Assembly (NCBI GenBank): GCA_032622095.1
Contig: CP136065.1
Location: forward strand, 113,253,195-113,317,194
DNA from: Siphonodentalium dalli
Lineage: Eukaryota > Mollusca > Scaphopoda > Gadilida > Siphonodentaliidae
DNA: 64,000 nucleotides
Direction of reading: 5' to 3'
The position numbers and the translations under genes are program-made. The notes beneath the pieces are model-generated. The model saw only the letters and a program-made list of their open reading frames with translations, was not told the origin of the DNA and made no database searches. Within the stretch, counting starts at the first letter, position 1; each line of letters begins with the position of its first letter. Positions 12,301 to 19,489 of this stretch are shown here, piece by piece.

Positions 12301-13510
12301 CAATTCTCGGTAAAGGATGTGCATCTTTCTGTGTGATATCATTTAATCGGCGATAGTCCACACAGAAGCGCAGCGACCCATCCTTTTTCTTAACCAACAC
12401 TATAGGCGAACACCACGGACTTTGACTGGGCTCAATTATACCACTCTGTAACATTTCATGCATTTTCTTCTCCATCTGCCCCCTAAGACCATGAGGAATT
12501 CTATGAGGTGTTTGTTTAATTGGCCGTTCACCACCTGTAGGGATCACATGTTTAATTAGATCAGTTCTTCCCATATCATTAGGCCCAGAACTGAAACAAT
12601 CGGAGTAATCTCTGAGAAGTTTTTCAACTTTCCGCTTCTGGGAATGTGTCAACTTATTACCTTGAAGATCAACTCTTGGCAGAGACTGAGCATCACCTGA
12701 TTGGGTCACTACAGAATGAATATTAACTGCTGGACCAGTCTGACAACTTTCACATATTTCATAGACACCTATTCGAGATATTTTGGTTCCTTTGTTGACT
12801 GCTAGATGAAAGGTTCCCAGTGGTTTAATTTTATGCAACATAATAGGTGCATTCCCAACATTCATGATCATTGCAATTGTTCCTGAGTCCTTGACAATAC
12901 TTGCCGACCGAGCTATCAACAAACCAGTTTCATTTTGAAAAACACCATCTGGTTCCAAAATGCCTGTCATTCCATCGTATGCCATATCATAACTATGAGC
13001 TGTCTCCAGATAAACATGTAATAACCTCTCACTTCTTGGGGGCACCCATTCATCACTGGGAATTGACACCGCACAAATACTAGGGTATGCTCTCCATTTC
13101 GGAAGAAATGGAATTGCATGTTGGCCAAATTGTAACATTCCACCTTTTGGATCAATTGTTATACCATGTTTCTCGATGAAGTTCCACCCAATTAAAGCAG
13201 GAAAAGAGACATTCTTAGCAACTAGGAAAATGAAATCAACCTCTTTAGTACCAATGACAACTGACAACTGAATTTCTCCCACTAACTCAACTGGTTGATT
13301 ACTAACAGTTGAAGCACAAATGCTACAAGGATTCAATCGCTTCGAACTCAAAATCTTATGACTTCTCCTGAATCGATCACTCAGGAAACAAACACCACTT
13401 CCCGTGTCTACCAGAGCTTTAGCTTCAACTCCTTCAATAGTAAGCATTATTAAAGAAGACAACCCTGACAGGTCTGACACATTGCCCAATGTTTCCTCTG
13501 AAGCTGACAT
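9371..13510 (-). CDS. pol: Pol polyprotein of the gypsy element (PR-RT-RH-IN)
   Basis: This is an uninterrupted 1379-codon frame. Domains in order: an aspartic protease with VDTGSG (Asp about residue 35); reverse transcriptase with FCVDYRRLND and the catalytic YIDD at about 482-485; RNase H starting at IQTDAS, where the usual Gly after TDAS is replaced (NMAVRAVL); integrase with an HHCC zinc finger around 889-930 (GHLGAEKTL ... CTTCATC) and the D, D, E residues in LDIVGPLP (about 958), SDQGAEF (about 1015) and SDGLVERLNRT (about 1053). A GPF-type module follows (NWVGPFSICKK). The tail is Ser/Thr-rich and ends RTRSGRLTKTPSHLQDYELS. A short EAAYGRL duplication lies between RNase H and integrase. 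The first Met (13508-13510) is probably not used: the frame is open upstream to a -1 shift site in gag. Confidence 0.96.
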   Translation of the reverse strand: MSASEETLGNVSDLSGLSSLIMLTIEGVEAKALVDTGSGVCFLSDRFRRSHKILSSKRLNPCSICASTVSNQPVELVGEIQLSVVIGTKEVDFIFLVAKNVSFPALIGWNFIEKHGITIDPKGGMLQFGQHAIPFLPKWRAYPSICAVSIPSDEWVPPRSERLLHVYLETAHSYDMAYDGMTGILEPDGVFQNETGLLIARSASIVKDSGTIAMIMNVGNAPIMLHKIKPLGTFHLAVNKGTKISRIGVYEICESCQTGPAVNIHSVVTQSGDAQSLPRVDLQGNKLTHSQKRKVEKLLRDYSDCFSSGPNDMGRTDLIKHVIPTGGERPIKQTPHRIPHGLRGQMEKKMHEMLQSGIIEPSQSPWCSPIVLVKKKDGSLRFCVDYRRLNDITQKDAHPLPRIDACIDMLSGAKYFSTIDLASCYWQIEMDESDKAKTAFSTGTGLYHFNVMPFGLTSAPATCQRLMELVLAGMNWKTCLVYIDDIILFNSNFESHLESLVEVFNRLRTVGLKAKPEKCHFVQERVVFLGHQVSAQGVEPDKYNIDKVLKFPVPQTVGNVKSFLGLASYYRRFIYDFATIASPLNQLLNKDSVFVWNEECDKAFVLLKKKLTSKPILAYPDFSKPFLIQTDASNMAVRAVLSQQINDREHVFSYASAALSKTAQKWSTYDKEFWGVVWAVRHFRPYVMGSTFEIYTDHKPLLNIREIKAGSDPTGRRERWSIELSAYDFSIKHKNGIANGNADALSRALFPEDNSDEAAYGRLSQVAVINADSSPTGEAAYGRLPKERSASENEENRDGLYHNAQWMRERQGADHDISQMVEMMKQSESTDRPACPVGCSKVLKSLWSQWNRLSMEGGVLHRKWENDTGQVTLRQTVVPYMIKEDVIKEAHDGISVGHLGAEKTLSKLQSRFYWYDMVKDVEQWCWSCTTCATCKPPPVKARGALTTDRASYPWERMALDIVGPLPETERGNKYMLVISDYFTKWPEAFALPNHTAESVADILVRDIFCRFGVPAKIHSDQGAEFNSKLFKKMCELLAIHKTRTTPYHPQSDGLVERLNRTLVGMLKSMVSEKQRDWDRCIPHALLAYRSSIQSSTKYTPYFLMFGREVTLPLDIMYGGSEERFDSTIEYVNKLRKDMDDSYSRVRENAKLAQERQKHFYDKHQRGPVYNIGDLVMVYKPFSKKGSSPKLSRNWVGPFSICKKISDLGYRVKLIGGQQRRIIHYERMKPFKGVLNTAGDMSNGVDPDDQTGINDSSPVSVQETLPVARESNKVSQIPSELMIVVSDVGLPAQTGDVVTDDISRSTPRLSENDSAQNIIDEGRASLVESTATDIIYQTVNSDTLPNSVNNNQGLSHTVSQRTRSGRLTKTPSHLQDYELS

Positions 13511-13543
13511 TTCGGGCTCAACCCCAGCTTCTACCCATTTAAA
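13500..13543 (-). promoter_or_regulatory. Programmed -1 ribosomal frameshift signal between gag and pol
   Basis: On the element strand the gag frame reads T TTA AAT at 13543-13537, a canonical X XXY YYZ slippery heptamer. After a 5-nt spacer (GGGTA), GAAGCTG (13531-13525) can pair perfectly with CAGCTTC (13506-13500) around an 18-nt loop that itself holds GGG and CCC. Slipping back one base bypasses the gag stop (TAG, 13533-13531) and enters the pol frame, which is open across the site. Confidence 0.85.
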
Positions 13544-14406
13544 TCTTGATTAGATTGATTTCCAAAACCCCGTCTGTTTTGATAATTGGGAAATCGACCT
13601 CGACCTTGACCCTGACCACGAAATCGAGGTCGAAATTGTGAAGGATTGCCAAAACGACCACTCTGTCTGGTAATCGTTGGACACTCTCTGAAAAAATGGC
13701 CAGTACCATTGCATCCATAACAAACAAGGCTTTCATTTGACTTTACTTGGCCTCTACCTTGGTTGGGTGCAAAGCGCGCACGATTTGAAATGCTAATGGC
13801 AGCTATCTGTTCCTGCATTTGACTTAGTTGTGTTTGTAATGCATAAAATCTATCGTCACTGGGCTGTTCTAAATGAACTGCATTAACACTTGCCTTATTT
13901 TCCACAGAACATCGCACTTCCAATTTCGCTGCAATCTCTACAGCTTCCTTCAATGACTTTGGTTCCTTTTTTCGAACTTTGCGCCCAATCTCACCTGTAC
14001 CATTCAAGAAATTGGTAATGACCACATCATCCATTGCCGCTGCATTGTATTTCGGATATGCTCTTCGAACCAAGCGCTTCAACTCACCTGCATAAGCTGC
14101 TAAGTTCTCATTTGGTTTTCTCACCCGAGTGGTGAGTTCTGCACGAAAAACCTCTACAAATGTATCCGATGAATACGCTGCCATGAAAGCTTTGACCACT
14201 GAGTCATAAACCTTCTGTTCTTTAATAAGGATTTCCCTATAGACAGAGAAAGCATCATTCCCAAGTAGAGTTGGGAAAATATCTACAGCTTTCCCCGGAG
14301 CATGAACAGCTACCCACAAATCAAAACGTTCATGCCATGTTGCAAAATCCTCACCTTGTTTACCCTCAAACTTCTCTGGGGGAGGAGCAAAATAATTGGA
14401 AGCCAT
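13531..14406 (-). CDS. gag: Gag polyprotein of the gypsy element
   Basis: The frame is about 291 codons from the Met at 14404-14406 (MASNYFAPPPEKF). An in-frame Met at 14428-14430 would add eight residues but overlaps the preceding ORF. The N-terminal half is a capsid-like region (ATWHERFDLWVAVHAPG ... LKRLVRRAYPKY). A single CCHC zinc knuckle, CYGCNGTGHFFRECP, follows, then an Arg/Gly/Gln-rich nucleic-acid-binding tail. I prefer the downstream Met because the upstream hydrolase ORF stops just two bases earlier (TAA, AT, ATG), an arrangement that would suit termination-reinitiation. The capsid and nucleocapsid roles are family knowledge. Confidence 0.92.
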   Translation of the reverse strand: MASNYFAPPPEKFEGKQGEDFATWHERFDLWVAVHAPGKAVDIFPTLLGNDAFSVYREILIKEQKVYDSVVKAFMAAYSSDTFVEVFRAELTTRVRKPNENLAAYAGELKRLVRRAYPKYNAAAMDDVVITNFLNGTGEIGRKVRKKEPKSLKEAVEIAAKLEVRCSVENKASVNAVHLEQPSDDRFYALQTQLSQMQEQIAAISISNRARFAPNQGRGQVKSNESLVCYGCNGTGHFFRECPTITRQSGRFGNPSQFRPRFRGQGQGRGRFPNYQNRRGFGNQSNQDLNG

Positions 14407-14408
14407 AT

Positions 14409-15274
14409 TTATTTTCTCCTTTTGAAACAAATATACTCCCTATCACTATCACTGTCAGATTCAAACGGAGAGGATTCATATGATATATACTCTACACCAG
14501 GTTGTAGAATATTAATAATATCTTGTCCAATGGTAGCCGATGATAACTTTGACAAGAAACACAATTCAGCTCTGAAAGCTTTTATCACCAATTGAAACCA
14601 CTGTTTCTTTACATCACTTATAGCATGCAGCCCATCATAGAGATTTTTGTGAATGTATCTTGTTGCTGCACGATGATTTTTCTTCACAGGTTTGGCAACC
14701 GATTTGTCCCAAGAAACTGTCCAACAGCTGGTGAGAGTTTGTTTTGCACAATTATGATATTTTATCAATTTGTTCAATTTAACAATTTTCTCATTTAACA
14801 GGGTTTGCCAAACTGGTACATCATCATTTGAAAAACCAAAATCAGCGACATTGACATTTTTCTCCTGATAATAATCGTCAAAAAAAACCAGGTTGGTACT
14901 GATATAAACCCCACTAATGCTTCTGGAAAGACAGTTTTAACAGATTTTTCAAAAGATTCTAGTCTTCCGAACACTGCTTCTGCTGAAATATTGTTAGGTT
15001 TGATGAAATCACCTGTTTTCAACAATAGGTCATTAATCCCAGCACATATTTTAATAGCAACTGGTGTGCCAGGTTCACAATCCCACTTGACAAGTCGCCC
15101 TCCCACTTCTTTCTCCAAAGAATAAATGGTTGCACCCCGCGTTATCACGTAATCTATTTCTAAATCCTCAGGCTGTTTGTACCGATCAAAATTATTCGCT
15201 CTTGAATCAGCGGCCAATAGACATTTCCCATAATTGGTGACTTTTACACAGTTGTCGGACCTGTAAGTCCACAA
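14409..15274 (-). CDS. SGNH/GDSL-hydrolase-like accessory ORF of the retrotransposon, one frameshift
   Basis: Two minus-strand frames (15274 to 14795, 159 codons; 14777 to 14409, 122 codons) appear to be one protein. They are split by a single-base slip in a T8 run (element strand) at 14887-14880; with one T fewer, the first frame continues into the second. The first part has LLAADSRANNF (candidate catalytic Ser24), then TRGATI (block II Gly47) and ICAGINDLL (block III GxND, Asn81). The second has LYDGLHAI (block V Asp48 and His51). Together these are the hallmarks of an SGNH esterase fold. The block I residue before Asp is Ala, not the usual Gly. It sits between the primer site and gag, on the same strand and inside the LTRs, so it belongs to the element. 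The substrate is unknown; the other possibility is a captured host gene that is now dead. Confidence 0.75.
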
Positions 15275-15597
15275 ATAACATTAATCAAAATTACTCTGCC
15301 GTGGATCACCAATTAATTTAATCTACTATTTTCTCAACATAGCTTAAGCGGTTTTATACTGCCTAAGCCTACAAACAAGTTGTAACACTCTCCCAACAAT
15401 ATAATTGACCAACTGACATTTTGACATTAAAAGCTAATTTAATTGACAGTAAACCAAGTTATCATAACCCCAGACTATTCCTAGAATATCAGCAACCACT
15501 TTGGGCGGTTATATACTGCCCAATTGACCACAATTTAAACATCCACATTTTTCACTTCAAAACTAACTTTTTCCAATGAAAAATATTATGCTCTCTA

Positions 15598-15616
15598 AAT
15601 CCCACCGCTGCCACCA
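15598..15616 (-). promoter_or_regulatory. Primer binding site, complementary to tRNA-Leu
   Basis: On the element strand, TGGTGGCAGCGGTGGGATT starts 2-3 bases after the 5' LTR. It is complementary to a tRNA 3' end reading CCCACCGCTGCCACCA, which matches the animal tRNA-Leu (AAG/UAG type) acceptor end as I know it. Confidence 0.85.
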
Positions 15617-15618
15617 AT

Positions 15619-15822
15619 TTAATACTTCTTTGTATCTATCTATACTCACTCTGCCATCTTCTAGCTTCTCGTAAGATCTTCGTATTCTTTCTTTTCTCTT
15701 GTCTCTGTCTCTTTCTCCGTTCGCGCCTCCTCGTCCCTAACTTCTGTCCTCTCGCCGATTCGCCCCACTTCCGGTCGTCCCGTGGATGATCGTAGCGGTC
15801 GTGGTTGATCGTAGCGGTTACA
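15619..15822 (-). repeat. 5' LTR of the gypsy element
   Basis: Near-identical to 8859-9063. On the + strand it starts TTAATAC where the 3' LTR has TGTAATAC, so the terminal CA of U5 has lost a base at the primer-site junction. One internal C/T difference is visible. The 78-codon minus frame at 15661-15897 is a by-product. Confidence 0.95.
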
Positions 15823-16599
15823 TATTTTCACCGGAAAATGCCGAACGCAGTTCGCAAGGTCAACTGAGTTCGCATACTTTAAAAAATATGTAAACACTGC
15901 GGCAAATGTTTCTTTTCACATTAAATTACCGCTTTCAATTCACAACCGATGTGTGTTTCAGATCAAATAGCATGTCTTCTGCGGAAACTATCCGTTTATT
16001 GTAGCAATTGTGATATTTTATTTCATATAATTGTGGTTTTATTTGAGCGGGTCACTAACGCTTAAGTCGTGTCATAGGAATGCATGGGCCTGGAACTCGG
16101 ACTAAATACTAGCATCTCCATCCCAAAATCTTAGCTAGTTTTAGTACGAGAAGACAGCTGTCATTGAAATATTTCTTCCGTAAAACACGTTTGGGTCGGT
16201 ACCCGGTATACATGATATTCAAATCACCAATGCAATCATGAATGGTGAGATCTATTAAATTAATTTCATTTTGAAAGTCGTTACTAACATAACTTCAGTC
16301 TTCATCCAGTGAAAATGACAAAAATAGAATCCAGAATGTCGTGTTGTTTATTACAAAAATGGTCTCAAACGGCATAAAAACTCACCTTTCTGACTCCCCA
16401 ACGGACACCCTTGGAAACGTGAGATTCTGATAATTCATGACAGTTGGTGTACAATTAATTCAGCTGTAATAGACGCCAGAGTTTTCTCTTTTTATTGCGA
16501 TGAGAAAGCACTGTTTTGATTAGAACAATCGGAGTTGAACTACCTTTAGCAATGGCGGACAGAATCGGAGTGCGTTACCGATTGGCCCATCAAATGACG
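15823..16599. other. No gene recognised
   Basis: Resumes the sequence interrupted at 8858. No coding frame with family resemblance was seen. Confidence 0.55.
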
Positions 16600-16608
16600 T
16601 CGAGTGAC

Positions 16609-17060
16609 GCTAATGGGGTCGTTGTCGTAATGTTTTATACATAGATGACACCGTGTGCATTTATGCATACATAAATGCACACCAGTATCGCGTAGTGTCA
16701 TGTGACAGGGGTCATTGTCGTAGTGTTTTCTACATAAATGCACACGTTTTGATATTTTTTGTAAGTTTATTTTCTTCCGTTCATCGACCAAACAACCATG
16801 CAGTTCTTTCCGTCCCTGTTTAATACTAAGAAAAATATGCGACCGATGACCAATCTTATTGCAGTTTCGATAATTGTGATAAAAGAATGCCTTTATCAGA
16901 ACTTCGGAAGAAAAATATTTATGAATTGAAGCAGACGGCAATTATTTACGGTAACGTTTCAATCTCGCGCCGACTGAGACTGGTGTGCATTTATGTACAT
17001 AAATGCACACGGTGTGCATTTATGTATAAAACGTTACGACAAGTTAACGACCCCATTAGC
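16609..17060. mobile_element. Mutator-like MITE with a 9-bp target duplication
   Basis: The element starts GCTAATGGGGTCGTT and ends with its reverse complement. It is flanked by a perfect direct repeat TCGAGTGAC (16600-16608 and 17061-17069). The inverted arms run about 80-90 bp, through TTTTATACATA and copies of GTGTGCATTTATG with its palindromic partner. Long arms plus a 9-bp duplication are the signature of Mutator-like elements. No transposase is encoded. Confidence 0.85.
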
Positions 17061-17371
17061 TCGAGTGACGTATCTATCCTTCCTTCATCTATGTTATTAC
17101 GGTATATTACCCATTCATTGTTCTGTAGCATGTTATTGTTATATTTTCAGTTTTTGTGTTTAAATTGTTTGGCTGACACCATTGTAATGGTTTGCTTTCA
17201 ATAAAATCTTGAATCTTGAATCTATTCAGGGCCCTGTGTTGTGAGCTGATCAATGTTTCGAACACAGTCGCATAGCAAGGGGGAAAACTCTATCTTGTAG
17301 TGCTATCACATATACCATCAATGTCAAGGTCGTTGGCTCTTTCAACATCCCTCAGTTTCTGGGCGACGTCC

Positions 17372-17685
17372 CTATACGGACCCTCACACCGGATATAGTA
17401 ATTCGTGACGTCATATTGACAGTTCGCCGATTCGTAACATTTAGATGACATGAATGATTAAAAGGTTACTAAAATGCGTGCATTTGTAAGCAATAGAGTT
17501 ATTCACCCCGAACTTCTGTCAATAGACGTCATCTAGACAGTCTAGAATGCTAAAAGTCAAATCCGAATGTCGCCGCAAAGGTCAAGGTCAAGTTGGCGGA
17601 CGATTCATTCAATATCCAACTTTTTGCATTTTGCGTAGCCTGTTGATTCACGATTCATCCACTTCCGGTTGGAGGGTCCGTATAG
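17372..17685. mobile_element. Short MITE, CTATACGGACCCTC inverted ends
   Basis: CTATACGGACCCTC at 17372 and its reverse complement ending at 17685 bracket 314 bp. The inverted similarity extends weakly inward (ACCGGA, then ATTCGTGA). No clear target duplication was found. Confidence 0.7.
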
Positions 17686-18000
17686 AGCTGATCCGCAGTT
17701 TCTGCTTGAATGTTTAAAGGAAATTAGTGTCAAAGCAGGAGTCCTCTCGCGAATACGTGAAAGTTAAGTGTAATGAGTATCTAAACTTTCCATGTTGGTG
17801 TATCAGTGTTCAGTTATTACTGGTCTATTTTGTTTTGAAAAATTAAAATTGATCACCTGTTGTGTTGACAGTACCGTACTTAAGTTAAGCAGGTAAGTTA
17901 GTAACTTGTGTTAATTGTCAATTATTACCACTTTAGAGGGCGTTCTCTAGTAGATTAACAGTATTTTACCCGAACGGTAAAAAGCCATAACGCCCGGCAT

Positions 18001-18049
18001 CAAACCGGATGCGGGCCGTTAACGATATTAACGGCCCGCATCCGGTTTG
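18001..18049. repeat. Perfect 22-bp hairpin, 5-nt loop
   Basis: CAAACCGGATGCGGGCCGTT and the following AA pair perfectly with 18028-18049 around the loop CGATA. The flanking CCATAACGCCCG matches the ends of the larger hairpin at 18444-18619, suggesting one MITE family. Confidence 0.9.
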
Positions 18050-18443
18050 CGATTTGCTAGAAATCCAATCGAACGCAACCTTATTTCGGATTTCGGAATT
18101 TCTGTTAAAACAAGTTTATAGTATATTATTACGAATAAAACTGAAATTTTACTGTAGTAGATGTAAATGATGTAATAACAGACCAACAACAAGTAAGTGT
18201 TGCCTAACAAATGGAATAAATTAGATTTCTGACTGAATTTTCGTTAGATATGTCCCTATTTTCGTGGTAAATAATATAATTAGTCACGTGACAATTTGTT
18301 TGACAACGAACAGACGACACATGGTTTGAATTGTGATCGTTTTGAAAAAAAGAGTTATTACATGTATTTCATTTGACATATTGTTGCCTACTCACTCATC
18401 TATGTTCTAGTTGGGTTTCATTTCAGAAAGTGGTAATAATAGT

Positions 18444-18619
18444 AATAACTTGATTTTGTCGGGCGTTATGGTTTATTAACGGCCCTCCAGAAATGATTAA
18501 CAGCCCTCGGGCCATTAAAGGCCCTCGACTTCGTCTCGGGCCTTTAATGAACCCTCGGGCTGTTAATCATTTCTGGAGGGCCGTTAATAAACCATAACGC
18601 CCTCCAAAATCAAGTTATT
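18444..18619. repeat. Long hairpin MITE, about 85-bp arms
   Basis: The left arm AATAACTTGATTTTG...GGGCGTTATGGTTTATTAA folds onto a near-perfect right arm ending CAAGTTATT. The centre is close to CTTCGTCTCGG. Blocks TTAACGGCCC and CAGCCCTCGGG are palindromically repeated within. The full-length palindrome indicates a fold-back MITE. Confidence 0.9.
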
Positions 18620-19489
18620 GGTATATTAACTGATTAATAATTGCAACATGTCCAATATTTTTGCATCACTTCTCTCACTGTCGAGTCTCAGTAGTCAGTA
18701 GTAGCAACCTCGAAGGTTTTTGGAAAAGTACATGTGATTGTTTATATGTTTATCATTATGATTTCAGAGCTTTTATTTAATTTATATTTTAAATACTTTT
18801 ATACATTATGTGCTCCGAAGTTTCGAACTTCACTCACTGCCCATGTGCCGAAAGCCATCAGGGACCGCAATGGAATTAAGTTCTCATTTTGAGAACTTTT
18901 TGCGTTATCCCTGATGGTCTCAGGTCACATGAGTATTTCTATTTTTATACAGATTTCTGCCACATAATTTACCTTATATTCTGACGGCAACCTCTATAAA
19001 ATAAAATGAATTAATTCTTGAGAAAATTGATATATCCTCTTACGGTATATATCAATTATTTACACAGTCTGAAGACTGAACTCTAACTGTCTCATCAGAA
19101 CCCAACATATAACATATTTATATTTAATATAAACTATTATAATTATAATATGTATATACTGTTGTGTATTATATTGATTCAACTTGTAAACATACCCATA
19201 ATATGTATTCATGTAAACCTGAACTATCAAAATAAAATCTAATCTAATCTGAGGGGGAGGTAACTATAAGCATATCATATGTGAAAGCAAAAAACCAAAA
19301 ATAATTCCGATTTTTTTTTTGGCCAATTTTTTTAAGTTCAGGCTTTGAAATAAAATGTCTGTAAGGTTTGGGCTTCGTTGGGGAGCAAGAAGAGCCCAAA
19401 TTTCTTAGCCATTACTTAAATTAGTGCCCATACAATCTAACAAATTTGTGAGCAGTTTGTCTAGCTCCCCTCTGTTTTCGGTGTCAGAC
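18620..19489. other. No gene recognised
   Basis: AT-rich. It contains a loose inverted pair CATCAGGGA/TCCCTGATG at about 18857-18917 and no coding signal. Confidence 0.5.

Larger units (their letters stand above)
8859..15822 (-). mobile_element. Nearly intact Ty3/gypsy LTR retrotransposon with an extra SGNH-hydrolase ORF
   Basis: Two LTRs of about 205 bp bracket a complete minus-strand element of 6964 bp. The order is 5' LTR, tRNA-Leu primer site, SGNH-like ORF, gag, pol, polypurine tract, 3' LTR. The flanks share TATT (8855-8858 and 15823-15826), consistent with a 4-bp target duplication. The LTRs differ by about one substitution plus a one-base end deletion, so the insertion is recent. Protease, RT, RNase H and integrase follow Ty3/gypsy order and no envelope ORF is present. 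The region 8445-8858 to its left and 9064-9370 inside it show no gene. Confidence 0.95.

Noticed and set aside
14409-14777. Treating the second hydrolase frame as an independent gene
   Set aside because: It starts mid-domain at an internal Met and carries only block V; it makes sense only as the continuation of the upstream frame.
16546-17204. Frames with HLCxKH-like spacing resembling zinc fingers (minus strand 16546-16941 and plus strand)
   Set aside because: The His/Cys pattern is produced by repeated GTGTGCATTTATG words of the MITE and appears on both strands.
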